Positions 1 to 16,300 of a stretch of DNA of 64,000 nt are shown here, one piece after another. The position numbers and the translations under genes are program-made. This DNA comes from Gyrodactylus bullatarudis (Eukaryota; Platyhelminthes; Monogenea; Gyrodactylidea; Gyrodactylidae). The stretch lies in NCBI GenBank assembly GCA_012064415.1, contig SSNU01000244.1:518725-582724 (forward strand), written 5' to 3'. The notes beneath the pieces are model-generated. The model did no database searches. It was not told where the DNA came from and worked only from the letters and a program-made list of their open reading frames with translations. Numbering within the stretch: the first letter of the stretch is position 1; the number at the start of each line of letters is the position of its first letter.

Positions 1-1233
1 GCAGGTTTCTCAGGTTATCATCATCAAAAGGTAATGCTCCCTATAGTAATGAAAATCAAGACAAGACATAAAAAACAGACCAGAGTTGGATATTGTACTG
101 AATTCTCATCGGAATAAATATCTCATAAAGTAATATTTGTATTGGTAATACAATGGATTACATTCTTGATAGGAAAAAGGCATTCAAACTTAGTAGTTTG
201 ATTCATTTAGAGTGTAGAATAGATAAGGGATGACTAATCTCAATTAGTTATGTCACAGTTATTTTTATAAATATCCTTGCATAATCTTAAAGCAACAGCA
301 CAAGGCTAGTTGAATAATTCAATCAACAAGTAATCAACTTGGTTGAAGTTGGGAATCTATGATTATTACAAAAATCTCAATATTCTCAACAAGAATTCGA
401 ATTTTTTGAACTTTGTAATGGAAATTTTTTTGATTAATAAAAAGTTCTCGACAAATTTAGCATTCTCAGGGGATTTTGAATGATCCAAATTTTCAAGTGG
501 TGAAAAAGAAGGATCAAGAAATTTAAGTCCCAAATGATATTTTCTCTTATACTGCCAAACCCTGCCACTTTCAAATCAATAAACATTGGGCGATAAATCG
601 AAAATTATTTTATTGAAATTTTTCATAGATTCCCAGCTTCAAACTTTGCTTTAGATTTATTTGATACTTTTCTTCTCTTTATTCCTTTTTTCCAAGGTTA
701 CATGATTGGAATTTCCCTAATTTCCACTTTTTTTTACCCTCCCTATTCTTCAAAGTAAACGATATAGATAATAGATTTTGATGGACAACTGTTGATTCTC
801 AATCAAGATCAGTTTTGCCTAGGAAGAAAAAGTGAGCGAATGGAACTGTAGAACAAACATGGATATTAAAAGGAAAGAGAGAGGTGAAAAATACTAAGAT
901 ATAACAGTATTGTTCTTGGACAGAAAATCATTTGGGATTTTTTTTATAAAAAATAAGGATAAATGAGATAGATAGGTAGAAACAAGGCACATTTTCAAGA
1001 CAAGAGAAAGAGAGACACACACAAAGAGACTCTTCCCTGGTACAAACCCATCCCGTCTCCCTCCACCTCCTCCTCCACTCTTGATATATCCGTCAATGTT
1101 CCATTCATCTTTCTCTATACAAAAATACTATACTATACTTTATTATTAAAGAGTGTGTGTGTCTCTTGTAATGTGCAAGGAAATAAAAAAAACAGATTTT
1201 CTTCCTCTCTTCAGTTATTTTATTTGAATATAG
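1..1233. other. Gene-free flank with one fold-back repeat
   Basis: No exon was recognised on either strand. The stretch contains a diverged fold-back repeat (about 340-650), a pyrimidine-rich tract near 1035-1080 and GTGTGT runs near 1153. The kinase gene at 3040-4210 should continue leftward through or past this stretch, but its next catalytic-domain exon could not be found here. Confidence 0.5.
340..650. repeat. Fold-back element, diverged relative of the GAAGATGGGAAT family
   Basis: The left end carries GAAGTTGGGAATCTATGA and the right end carries its near reverse complement TCATAGATTCCCAGCTTC. Between them lie A/T-rich sequences resembling the interior of the longer family members at 11.7, 28.0, 29.7 and 41.6 kb. 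It has no coding capacity. Confidence 0.6.
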
Positions 1234-1237
1234 TATA

Positions 1238-2298
1238 TGTTATCGTGAGTTTGGGAAATCAGTGAGTGTTGGTAATTCACTAGAGTATGTTGGTAATCAG
1301 TGTGACTTTAGTGAATCTAGCTAATAAGCCCTTAATTACCCAAACTCACTGAGAAGGTCAGTGAATTGTAGAAAATGTATGTCTGAGGGATTGATTTTCG
1401 AAAGAAAATTTTCAAAATGCAAAGATTCATCAAGTTCAAGCCCTCAATACGAAATTCTTTTCATACTACAAATACAAATACAAAAGCAACTCATCAGATA
1501 TGCTGCTCAAGAAGACGTTTTCGATATTCTATGAGGCCCATCTTAAAACTGGACACGGTGGCCGAGATCGAATGGTCTACAATATAAAAGTGAAATGGAA
1601 GAATATTACATACTCTCAAATCCAGAAGTTTTGAATCTGTGTATCACTTGTCAAAAGTCAAAAGGTTCCCGCAATAAGAAATTAGTCGTAAAGCCAATCA
1701 TTTCTGAAAATTTCAAAACAAGAGCACAAGTTGATTTAATCGATTTTCAATCGAATCCTGATGGGGATTATAAATTTACTCTTGTGTACCAAGACCATTT
1801 GACTAAATTCGTGAATATTTATCCACTCAGGAATAAGAAGGCTGAAAGCGTCGCTCAGGTTCTAAAAAGAATTTTTTCAACTTTTGGTTCCCCTGACATC
1901 TTTCAGAGGGATAATGGTCGAGAGTTCGTCAATAAGGTCATAAATTCTCTAAAAGTATTTTGGCCAAATATGAAGAATGCAAAATTTTCCCTTGGAAATG
2001 GACAAGGAATATTCAAATGTAATTGTATTAGAAATTGTAGAACACTCACCTGTAAATGTAAAAAGAATCAAGTTCTATGTAACTCAAGATGCCATCATTC
2101 TCTTCTTTGTGGCAATAAATAGATTATTCATTTTTTCTCATTAATTTTAATCAATTGGTTGAGCTGATGAATTCACTGACCATCTCAGTGAGTTTGGGTA
2201 ATAAGGGCTTATTAGCTAGATTCACTAAAGTCACACTGATTACCAACATACTCTAGTGAATTACCAACACTCACTGATTTCTCAAACTCACGGTAACA
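1238..2298 (+). mobile_element. Ginger-like DNA transposon, internally deleted
   Basis: The element has terminal inverted repeats of about 130 bp (1238-1368 and 2169-2298) that differ at only a few positions. It starts with TGTTA and ends with TAACA, and is flanked by TATA on both sides (1234-1237, 2299-2302), consistent with a 4-bp target duplication. The TGT...ACA ends, long TIRs, 4-bp duplication and gypsy-type integrase inside fit Ginger1-class transposons as I know them. At 1061 bp it is too short to encode a full transposase, so it is nonautonomous or dead. It lies downstream of the recognised exons of the minus-strand kinase gene, probably in one of its introns. Confidence 0.75.
1530..2122 (+). 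pseudogene. Integrase-type transposase remnant (KRBA2/SCAND3-like)
   Basis: The zinc-binding H2C2 part is split. HLKTGHGGRDRM is read in one frame upstream (about 1532-1567), and CITCQKSK follows in the main frame from 1595, so a frameshift separates the His and Cys halves. Next comes an integrase core with VDLIDFQSNPDG (first Asp region) and QRDNGREF (second Asp). The sequence then jumps straight to a cysteine-rich tail (KCNC, CKCKKN, CNSRCH) that in this family lies at the C terminus. The catalytic Glu and everything between is missing, so the protein cannot be an active transposase. The family is that of host proteins such as KRBA2 and SCAND3, derived from Ginger-type or gypsy-like integrases. 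Confidence 0.75.
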
Positions 2299-2302
2299 TA
2301 TA

Positions 2303-4210
<1,908 letters not shown>

Positions 4211-4381
4211 TGCTCATGTCATTATGTGTTTAATTTATTGTAATCCATATCATGCGGGGAGCAAAATGAGGAGCTGGTTGATGAAAAACAAACAATTAAA
4301 ACATGCAAAACACAAATTATTAAATTTCAAATTTTACTTTTGTTTACAGTACGAATTTGAAAATGAATATCAAATGTCCCA
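4211..4381. promoter_or_regulatory. Compact divergent intergenic region
   Basis: Only 171 bp separate the ATG of the minus-strand BRSK-like gene from the presumed ATG of the plus-strand PH-like gene. A 3' splice site (TTTGTTTACAG ending at 4349) lies on the plus strand and could be a leader or 5'UTR acceptor. No TATA element stands out. Confidence 0.45.
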
Positions 4382-7300
4382 ATGCAAGGTGATATAATCC
4401 ACTATTATCGAGACGGAAATAGCTTTCTAAAAGTTCTCCGCTTTGCTAAAATTGAGAATGGATCTTTAATTGTTCGAGAGGGTAGGATTGTTTGGTTTAT
4501 TATAGATAAAAATCTTCCTATCACTGCAAGAATCAGTTTAAGTGGGATCACCCTGGAAACTTATCATGATAAATCCGTGAATGAGCACTGGATCAATGTT
4601 AGATCATATTTTTAAATTTAATTTTCAGATTCATCGACCAGACTTGTCTGTCTTTTACATGATAGTGAAAGATAAGAAGACTTTTGACGACTGGTTTAGA
4701 GCTCTAGAGATTAGCTCAAGGCGACGACAAGATGATATTGGAAGCTCTTACATGAATGACAGCTTGAAAACTATTAAATCCCCAAACGAACCTATTAGAT
4801 CTCTTGCTAAAGCACCTGAATTGCCACCCAGATCGAGGAGTGTTTCTAGAAATTCTTCTACTTTTAAAGAAGAAATTTTTAACACGATAAATCCAAGTCA
4901 AAATACGAATCTAGCATCTATGCGCAATCTAACTACAATCCGTGAAACTAATTCAATGCCAAGAGAAGACATTCTGGTACGTTTTTCATACATTTAATTT
5001 AATAATACAGAAAACCGATCGAATTTCAGACATTCGTAAACGTTATCCGGTATCCGGCCTTGCTAAGCGTATGAGCATATCTGCCAGCGATTTCATTGGC
5101 AAATCTGTATGCGCTAATTATTAATTAATCTTTAGCGAGACGAGCTTATAATTTTGTTGCTTCAACTAAATCGAGAAAAGGCCAACTTGAGTCGATGGAA
5201 AGAATATTTTGAAAATGAAATTGACAAAATAGAAAGCAGTCCAAATCCCGGCCCATCGGCCAACGATGACATTAAGCTCTATAAAAAGGAACTAGAAGAT
5301 GTTAACGGCCAGTTGAGATTAACAAAGCCTCTTGTGTCATTTCTGGAGAAGATTACTACACTGGGTGATATGTACGCTGGTAATGACGCAATGTTTGCCA
5401 CCGAATATCGCAAAGTGAGTCTATTTCCATTTATCCCTTTAGCATCTACTTGATCCTCAGGAATATGTACCGACAAAGAGCAACATTGAATTTATCCGCA
5501 AGAACGAAGAACGAGAAACAGATAGATACATAACAGAACGCATTAATAAGAATTCAACCAACCAGCAGAATCCAGACATGAGGAACATCATCGATGAGGA
5601 AATTTCCGCTTATCGTGATCGACGACTCCAACTCGAGGAGGAACTGGAGAATCTGAACAATCTCTTTCAAGAAAACCTCCGGCGTAGAAATGAAGTTCTT
5701 CCCTACTTTAAGAATCCTTCAAAAGAAATTTTGAATTTTTCCAATTTTCGAGACGTAGTAAGTCCTCGGTTTTAATTGTAAAAAAATGAGACATTTGAAA
5801 AATAAACATGTTTAAATGTGTAGATATTAAAGTATAAATTAATCTTTTTCTGTAAAATAACTGCCTTTAGAATGTATAATCAATTTTTAGTTAAGAAATA
5901 ATTTATTGTAAATGATATTTTAGATATACATACATGTTTTTATTGTAATAAATGTCTATTAACGTAATTTGACTCCAGATATACAGTAGCAGTATAGTTT
6001 AAGATCACTTTAACTTCTTATTGATTGGTTATTCTCTCTTTTATTTTCAACTATTGTATTTCAGATCTGAATTTTATTCTATAAAATAAAGTATTTGATT
6101 GTAAGATTGACACACATATCTCTACACACTGTAATATTACATGTGACACTACATCTCCTCATCTCACCAAATAATATTATCATTAGAACGAGAATGATGA
6201 AATCCTAATAGAAAAAAACTCAAAAGAAACCCTAATGTTGATCACAATTATGATAGAAAAATAAACATGAACTTGTTCTACAAAAATTAACTATGAATCC
6301 ATTAAAGATGTGTGTATTTATGTTCGGGTTACGAATACAAGAATATTATATCATTATCATCTGATTATGTTATTATCAGTTATCGTGCACAAGAAAAACA
6401 AAATAAACCAAAGACGCTTCTTCCTTCCAGAATACATCTTGCATAAATTAATAGTCTTCAATTTATTCATTCAATTCATCCTTTTAATACATTATTTAGC
6501 ATTCCGGTCGACATTTCAGAGAATGTTGATGTATTTTTTTTCATTTTATCAAGGTGGAAGAGTTTGAAAGAGTATGTTTTTTTAATTTTTTTGGCGCGTA
6601 TTTCAAAAAAGCTTTAATAAAACAAGTTTTACAATCAATGCCTTGCTCAACTCTTTAAATTTTTGTCAATAAAAGTTCACTCTTGGTACTTGAAATTGGA
6701 ATGACTGTTTATCTTGAAGATATTCATAAAATACTCTGAAATATGAATACGTGTATCAAGAAGGAAATATTTTTAAATCAAATAAATATTGATTCTGTAA
6801 AACAATTCATGAGTGTGAGTGTGTGTACTTTAAAATCTGAGAATGTTAGCCATGTGCGCAGTCGCCAATACCAAAGAGAAAATGTAATTTTTTCTAAGCA
6901 AATTATTAAAGAAATTTGCTCTTACCCTCAAATTGGGCCAGAGTCGTTTGACCATTGATGACTTATTCGTCATTAACTGCAACCTGATCGAAATTAGAAA
7001 TTAAACGTCCCTTCCACTCTATGTGTTTACATATTTTGAAATAATTCTTTTTGTTTCTAAATTTGTACTGTTACTCTACTCTTGATTCATTGAAGAAAAG
7101 AGAAATTCATTTAAAATAATTTATGCAAAGATTTTTTTTCTATACAATTTTTTTTCGTTAATGAATTCGAATCTACTTACTGATTTTGAACTTATTAGGA
7201 GGTTGAGAATACAAAAACGTTATATTTCTCCCGGTCTCTTCAGACTCTACCCCAGGTCAACATACGATCATAAAGCGAACCTTCCCCCTTGATTATTAGA

Positions 7301-10300
7301 TGTGAAATAGAATCAGCTCAAGAAGTTCTCTAAAATTCGCATTGTACTTGTAGTTATTTGTTAACCTGGGTAGAGTCTAAGGAGTCAATTAGTTATGATT
7401 TTTATATTTTAGGCTGTAATAATTCAGAAATCATTTCTAGCAGCTCTAAGTAAATGTGAGTTTTTCCCTCGCCAGATGAAGAAAAAATAGTGGATCAGAG
7501 TCTTGTGGTTTGGGTTCTGGCCTTGATTGATTATCTCACTTCGATTTCCTTTTTTCATTTCTTTATTTTCCATTGCAAGGCTGGAATACAGACCAGGAGA
7601 GGATCATTATTTTCATCAATACGAATTAGTCCTCTAAAGAACTTTTTATTGCCTAGTTTTAATTCCAAGAAATATGGAGAGTATGATGAAAAGAATTTTG
7701 AATAGTGAAAAAGTACAGTTACATTTTTCTTGGATAAACTTTTTCTTTTAAAGAAACTGTATCCAAATGTCCTTCAAAAAACAATATCGTTAACGATAGA
7801 TTACAATTACAATATTATCTTATTCTGTTTATAATTTCATTTATGTAGTTTCAAAAGAGATGTTGTTAGTCCTCCCATCAATTTACCTTCAATGATTATC
7901 TATCCAACAGTTTTGTAATTCTCATCCCCATTTGACAAATCAAATTGAGTGACGACTCTATTGATTAGACTATAATTCAATTTGATTGGTCGAAAGAGTT
8001 CTTAATGAAATAGATTGTAAAATAAATTGTATTATTCTTATCATTGCATAGAATAAATACGAAACAACGAATTCCAGACATCGAAGTATCCCTAATTATA
8101 GAAAAATTCCCAGATTGAGTCACAATCTTTCGAGATCCAACGAGAACTTTGACGATCAGAGTTACAGGAATGACTATCAAAACCGAGATCAGACCCTTCG
8201 AAGCTCAAGGTAATTTTTCTAATTGAAGGAGTCAATTCATTATTTTAATTATCTTGTCTAGATCAAGCCGAACAATCACTCCAATTATAGATCGTATAGA
8301 TTCCCTGTTTAATGATGGCCGAGCTAAACAGCGTTATCAGCCAACTCCAGATCCTCTCCAGACATTATCCGGATCACGTATATCTTCAAGGGACTTTTTA
8401 GTGACGCCAACTCGCGCTGACATCTATGCCGATCCCTGGGATATGAAGAAAAGCTCATCAGAACGAAGGCTTAGCCACGATGAAGTCAGCAGTCAGAGCA
8501 CAATAAAAGAGGTCTATCATGAGAGAAATCCAGCTGTTCTCTCATATAGTGGCACTAGCCAGATTCTTGACAGCAATCCTAATACAATAGGTGATTTTTG
8601 AGAAAAAATATTCATTTAGAAACTATCTAACCAATTCTACTCATAAAGAATCAAGATCCAAGGACTATGTCAAGCAAAAGTTGAACGAGCTCCTTCAAAA
8701 CATGCCGCTGGAAGAAAACAATAATAGTTGGAGTCCTGCCAGTCAAAAGTTGAAGGTAATTTTTATCCAAGAATCTAAATTGACAGGAACTAATTTTTCT
8801 TTAGCGTGCACAAATCCTAGAGACTGAAGATGACGAAGAGGTTTCCAGGATCGAGGAGGTTCTGATCTCACAAAAGACGCGGGCCAAGTTGTCATCTTCA
8901 GAATCTGAAGCAAAAGCTGTTGAAGTTGAGGAAACGGCCACTGTTAACCAGCCACCCGGCTATCACTATACTAAAAACACTCGGAATTTTTCGACCAATA
9001 ATCAAACAGAACACAATCGGTCAATTCGATCACGTTAGTGATTTTTAGACGTAGATCCCACCGTAACTATAGTACGAAAGAAACTCTTAGATAATATTAC
9101 TATGGCTAGTTGATAAGAAGCTGGCAATTTTTGGTTCTAGATTCTAAAATTTATTTCATTTTCTTACTGGATTTCATCAAGTAATATCAAGCAAAAATTA
9201 GAAATTCTCACAATATTCTCTTTAGGTAAATTAGGCTGAGAAAAGTTTATTTCTTCTTGGTTTGTTTGTAGTAAACTAGTAAACATGGTGTGCTCATCCC
9301 TCAAGTCTCAGTATAATGCAACTACTAATGAGTAACCCACTTCTGAAAATACACTCTGTCTGATTATTTATTCATCTAGAATATGAAAATGTTTATTCAT
9401 TTCCATGATAACATTGAGAATTTACTTTTTAATTTTGATAGAAACAAAGCTACAAACTTGATTATGAGTTGTGTAAATCCTTCATTCATGTTTAAAAATC
9501 CCCAGCGATCATTTAAATCCTTGATATCAAATCCAATATCAAAAACATCTATTCTGTCATGAAAAATAGCTGCTTGGAAGCATTAGCTTTTCTATGATAC
9601 CCATAGCACTGGATTCTGTAAATAAAATTCATGAATTACCTTGAAGAATCATTGATCGTTGAAAGTTTGAATTGAATATCAACCACTTACTCATCCTTCT
9701 TCATTTAGGTTCTGAGTTGATTTCAGACCAGCAGAGCCTCGAGCGACCCCAAAAAGAACAACCAAAAGTGAGTTCTTACGCAAACACTGTATTCTATAAA
9801 AAACTTTATGGTTCAAGATTGCTATTACCAAACTCTGGTTATTATTATCTGGTTGTAAACTCTGTATATTTATCTAGATAGGATATATATGTAAAACATT
9901 GGGATGTCATTCTCAAAAAATACGTCCAAAATGTTTAATACCCATTAAACCTTAAAGTTCCACACTGGGTAATTTCTATCACATGTCATATTTTAACAAC
10001 TCATTCTTATTCATTTAAGGGTCAGAAATTACTTTTTTTACCGCCCATTCGATAGGAAATCTATTAATCTCCTGGATTAATATGGACAGATCTCAGCTCT
10101 ATTGTTGGTCAAACTCATGCCAAACTAATTCAAAATCAGTATATTCAGTTTATGTAATGAACTAAATTGTCACCCCCCCCATTATATACACAATTTGTTA
10201 TCTCTAAAGCACATTCCCATGAGTTTACAACCATTTAATGGTGATGACTAGGGCCTCAAATAATAATACGTTAAAGAAATCTTTTAGATCTTACGATTTT

Positions 10301-13300
10301 CAAAAATATGGTTTTATTGTTTCAGATCTAATTTTCAAGACTTTATTCTCAATGAATATTTTTATTAATACTCGAAAACTTAAAAATAATCAGAAGTTCA
10401 ATAAATCAAATTTCTTCTCGGTTCTTAAATTGAAGTAGAGCTATTAATACGATTACACGTCTTGGCATGACTAAATGAGATTGTATTTGATTTCCCACAC
10501 CAAGCATAAACATTCTGATTGGTTTGAATATTTCTGACCAACCAAATTGAAGCAATTTACATTGTTCTCTATTCAATGAGGGGGTAATGATGTCTCATCC
10601 TATTTTATATCTTTAAAAATACTAATAGATTATAAGATGTTATCACTCTGGACCCCAGGGTCCAAAGGAAAATCTGAATAGCTTGACTTGATTTTAAGAG
10701 CCGATAGAAGCTTTGGTCAAAATATGATTTTTAAGACTTTTTGAGGCCCTAATGATGACACATTTTGGAATGACACTGTGTTTATTTTAATGAGTCTCAT
10801 TTAGACTGAAAACATTTATGAAAAGTAAGGCTCTCATTTAATTTTCTCTCTGCATTGCTATACTCATCTTACTAAATTCTTTAAAAAGTTTTATCTTTTA
10901 AAACATTTTCTCAGAGTGTGATTAATAATCACATTATAGAAAACTGGTTTGAATCTTTCGTGTAGTAGTAATATGTTATCGGGAATGAAGAGGTTCTATC
11001 TGAGGTCAGACTACCACCTCATTGTAATCAGAGTCGATTGAGCATCGATCTTCTAGCAAAATAGAATAACTAAGATGGCATTTGGTAATATACAAAACTC
11101 TGAGGGTTTCATCCATGCTAAAATATGAAATACTTGAATCCAATAGTCCTCAAGAAGAAAGGCAGTGCTCTAAATGGCCAATGAAACTAGCAAATGACCT
11201 AAAATTTAGATGTATTTGTTATGGGAAGACAAAATTTAATTTAGAATAACATCAAGTTAGAGATTTGAGTTTTTACATGATGCAAGGTCCCAGAGAAAAC
11301 TTATTCCTGTAATTAATCCCAACTCTTAAAGGTTTTTTCCTATATTTTCTCAAATCTAACTGCAAATTCTCTTGTTACATTTCACAATTACTTTTCTTTT
11401 TTTCACACCATGCATTTATTTATTATTATTCCTCCAGAAACTAAACATACTTTACTCATTGTAATTGTACTCTATTCATTTGTCAAGGAAATAAATCTCA
11501 ACTTTACTGACCAAATTGATCAAATTGTAAGAATTTGATACACACTCACTCATTATTGCTTCGAGCATGCTAAAAGTTATTTGTTGCGCAAATTTGGGTT
11601 TATTTCAATTGCCTACATTGCAATTCACACAATGCCATTAATTGAGAAATCCAGGGACTCTTATTTTAAGGAAAAACCTTCAATGAAGGTGCTATATCTG
11701 AAGCTAGTCAAAAAGAAGATGGGAATTTATGATTTTTATAAAATTCTCAATTTTTTCATCATCATAAAAATTTTGATAAACTCGCCATTTTTCAGGGATC
11801 TTGAAATATCAAATTTCATCGACTTTCAAGTAGGGAGAAATATCAAAAAATCAAAATTTGATCTTGGCACGATTATGGGGTGATTCTCAAAACCAGATTC
11901 AGCATATTTGATTTCTTTAACTAATTATGATCCTAAAGATAAACTTTTGATCATTCTCTCACATTGAAATCAGCAAAATATTCACCTCAAAGCTCAAAAA
12001 ATGGGAATTTGACGATTGTTCAAGATTTTAAATTTGTCATATTTTCCTTAAAAGTTGATTTTTTCTAAATTTTGTTTCTCCGTATCGTGAAAGAGGGGCT
12101 CGTGATCTAAATTCCAAAAAATCTTGATCAAATTTGATTTCTTGATGAAAAAATAAGAATTTTGTAAAAATCATAAATTCCCATCTTCATATTAACTAGG
12201 TGTAGATATGAGCTGGAATGTTGCTCAAGAATTTATAGTTTTTGCCATTCCATTTCATTTTTTTTATTAATTCATTGTATAAATCAACAGGTTGTGAAAA
12301 TCTTTTTCTGAATCAGCAGAAATATTCAGAGGATTTGGAAGACGAATGAATATTGAGTAATAAAGCTTTTATTTCACCTCTTCTCATCAGACTCTTATAC
12401 CGGCTTGATATTTATCAAATGATGAAAAATCCCCTCATCGGATTAATTCGAATTGAAAGAATATCACTGGGAGGAGGGGTAGGGTCTATTATCTTTTCCT
12501 GAGAAGGGGATCCAGTTGTAACTACCCGCTACATCTTTTTTCTTTTGACTCACTCTTAAAACCCCTTTTCAAAGTCTATCAGATTCAACTTTTATCTCTT
12601 TAGAATCAGGTTGAACAGAAACCTTCGAAATAGGTTTGAAAAAGTTTTCTCTAAGCGACCAAAGCAATACGAAACGCTCCTTCTGTGGATAGAGACCTTG
12701 GAAATTTCCTTTAACAGCACTAAAAGTACACAAATCTCTAATCTCTTTTCATTTATTTCGAATGTATAAGCATATTCAACTGTGTGAAATACCATGATTT
12801 TAATTAATCTTTCTTCCATTTAATCGTTCAAATATAGTTCACATATCCTCAGAGTATTGATATCGATGAGGGATGTAAGGCAATAATAGAGTCAGACAGT
12901 GATAAAGAAATGAAAGAAATCCGAGAAAAGAAAGCTGAAGAAATTCGTAAAAACATAATTAAAATGAGGTAAGTACCAATATACTTGTAATTGTGAGTTG
13001 TTCATGTACATTTATTTATACAATTCCTCAGCAGTACTAACAAAAAACATTATTGTTAGTGTTAAATAGTGAAAGATTTGTAGTCACCTTTTTGAAATAT
13101 GCTCTTCAATATAGAACAGAAGGAAAAACAAATGTACACTAAACTTCCTAGAAAATGTATTATCCGAAAAATAATCGATCGAAATATTTCTACCTGATTA
13201 CTCATGAGTACGACCATTAATTTTCAAAAACCTCGTGTGTTCTGAAGCGCCAAATAAGGCTTGAACTTCACAATAAAATAATAAAAATTTGTAGTTTACT

Positions 13301-16300
13301 CATGAGTAATCAGGTAGAAATATTTCGATCGATTATTTTTCGGATAATACATTTTCTAGGAAGTTTAGTGTATATTAATTACTTTTAAAATTGGATTTAC
13401 AATAAAAAGACAAAACTGAGGAATTTTGCATAAATATAACCCTAAACATTAAACAAAATTTTTTATTCTGCTTGACAAATCCTTTAGATAAATTGGAAAA
13501 GTGATCTGAATCCGAATCTGTTCTCAGATCTGGAAAATTTCCTGCAATTTCTAAGAATATTGGAAGAAAAACTGCTCGATTTTCTGGGTTTTTTTATTTT
13601 GTCGAGACAAATAGACTTTCCGATAAGAATTTTCGAAATTTTATGAGCTTTCCGAATCTGCGATTGGTTCTACGTTATCTTGTCGCAAACAGGTTCAAAA
13701 GATGAACTTTTGAAGTGTGTTTTTTTACAAATTATTTCCATTTTCAATTTTAAATGTCAAGTTATAAGTCAAGCTTGTTTCAAAATCAAAAAAAAATCAT
13801 ACTTTCATTTGAGAGTTTGGAAACATAGACTTCAATAGTGTTATCAGCTCATTCTATTGATTCTTCAGTGTAGTAGGAGTTCATTGATAAGTGGGCGGTG
13901 ACTTTAATTTTGAATGACTTAATGGAGAGAAACATTTCCGACTCACAAACAATATGATGCCTAGAATTGATAGATCTTTCGGAAAAGTCGGTAATGAGCA
14001 TTGATAAAAAGATCCAAGCGAGTCTACTTTTAAATCAATGGATGATGAAATATTCTCTCTTGTAAATCTACCGAATAGATAATGACAACTGAAATTACTC
14101 ACCCTAACCAAACTTGCTTTTAGTGAATTGACAAGACTATGAAATTGTTAGTATGTTGAACAAACCCCTGTCCTTCATCCATGTTAATCTCTTTTTAATC
14201 ACCCCATTATTAAAGCACAGAGGGAAAACTATCAGTTTAACAATCAACAAAACTGGCTCTTTCAAAAGTGTTTAGTTTAACCCTTCCCAGTCTCATTGTG
14301 CCTTTATTAAGCAACTGATTATTCTTATTAATTTGAAGCTTATAAAATATTTTTAAAAATCTTGGCTCTCAAACTAATGTCATACATAAACCTAATTGAC
14401 ATGAAGATGAGAATTCACTATTTTTACAAAAAACTCGACATTTTTCTTCCGTATTCATAGAAAAAAATAATTACTATAAGATAATTATAATTAGCCCCAT
14501 AACAATAATACATCCAAAAGACCAATTTTACTAAATAATGTTGCATACCTGGCAACAGGTATGACCTAATCGAATTTTAAGAACAACTTCAACCAATAAT
14601 TATATTCTAAAAACCTATATATTTGGCATGTATCACACTGATGAGTATGCCCGAAATAAAGGCCTTATTTGTGAGAAAAAACCCTGGCATCTTTTTACTT
14701 TTAATCTCATGATATCGGTGACCCAGCTCAAAACCAATGTTAAAAAACATCTATCCGACAATTTTTCGAATTCTAAATAGAATGAGTTAATAATTTTTTT
14801 TTTGAATATCGTCACTTATTATTAGCTCATTCCATTTAGAATACAAAAAATTATTAGTAATCATTGATTTGTAATCATCCCCGTAGAATTCAAATATGCA
14901 AGCGCCTGAACTCTATCTGCTAAAGCTTCAAACAGAGTCTATTATTGATCGATGACTCTTATATAAAAATGATTGTGTTAAGACAATTGTAGATTCGAAA
15001 TCAGCGTTGGACAAAAGATAGAATTCGAGTCAGGAAAAAAATTTTTCTAGGACATGAAACATGAAATTAGAACACTAACACACAATAAAGCTTTTCTGGT
15101 AGTGGGGTCACAAAATTCGATTAGTTTTGGTCAATTTCTAATAGATTTTCAGATTCGTTACTCATTGTTGTTTATTTAGTCAACACTTTTGAAAGAGAGC
15201 CTACTAAAAACCATTCATTGTCTCTCTAATATAGTATCTATCATTCATAAATTAACCGAATAAATCAAATCTGGATTTCAACCAATTAAAACTCAATAAA
15301 ATTCAATAAAAAAATTCAATCAATGAAATTAAGCTATGTCCTCTTAATAAATTTTAATTACTAAATATTTAAACTATATTACATTAAATCATACGAAAAG
15401 ACGCCATCTTTTTTTAAGAAATAAACCAGATAATAATTCGTAAACTATAATCTTTGACTAAGTGTCTTTCTCTCGTGCGTTGTTGTTCAACGATTGCGCA
15501 TTTACACATGGAATTCTTCTGTGTAATCTAACTATGGTTCACGTTCAGATGAATCTTCTTTATAAAATAATTGGGACTATTGTCAGGTGTTGTTCCAGCT
15601 TCTCACTTTATTGACAACAAGTTTATTCAGGTTAACCTATGTCATCTAACGCTTCAGAGTTAACGAATGAATCTTTAATTGGGAAATAGATCTTTTTCTA
15701 ATATCAAGTCTAGGGAAAATAAGCATAGATAACATAATACAAATACAATTCTTCCTAACACAAACCATTGCTAACATTACCGAATTCTCCAAGAGCTCCA
15801 AGGGTACTAAATCGTCTGGTTTCTACGCATTGCTTACTTACTTGATGAGACTAACCCCTTATGTTCTTCTTTTATCTCCTTCAAGTCTTTCCGACTCCAA
15901 TCATATGCCTGCCCTATATAGAATTGAACTTGACACCCTGAAGCCAATGAGGAGATTTCGTATTATCGACGAAAGAATCCGACTTCTCGACCTAAAGAGG
16001 AAAATCGCCCAGGACGCTGCGAAAAATGTCAAGAATAAATCTCATTGTAAGTGATCCCTTTATGTACTTTACAGAGGACTCAATTTTATTTCTTTCCTCT
16101 TATTTACAGACTCGAGAAGTTTCAAAGTAAGTGTCTTTAAACTCAGTTAAAAATCATCTATAGAATTATTTGTATAATGAAATTTATCATCAAAACGCAT
16201 TCTTCAGTTGTACAGCTAGCTCAACAAACACAATATAATATATATATACAGTGTACTTCCTGAAAAAGAAGAACTGACTAAACTATTTTGACCCCTCTAC

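Noticed and set aside
6310..6958. Short open frames in the intron between exons 5 and 6 of the PH-like gene
   Set aside because: They are AT-rich with no splice sites in phase, and the neighbouring exons already join in phase 0 without them.
7200..7385. Inverted pair CAGACTCTACCCCAGGT / ACCTGGGTAGAGTCT
   Set aside because: The arms are only about 15 bp, the loop is long, and no related copies are in the window; it could be chance.
11581..11883. Open frame of about 100 codons
   Set aside because: It runs into a family A repeat (the same peptide appears at 28.3 and 30.1 kb), has no ATG in good context and no family resemblance.
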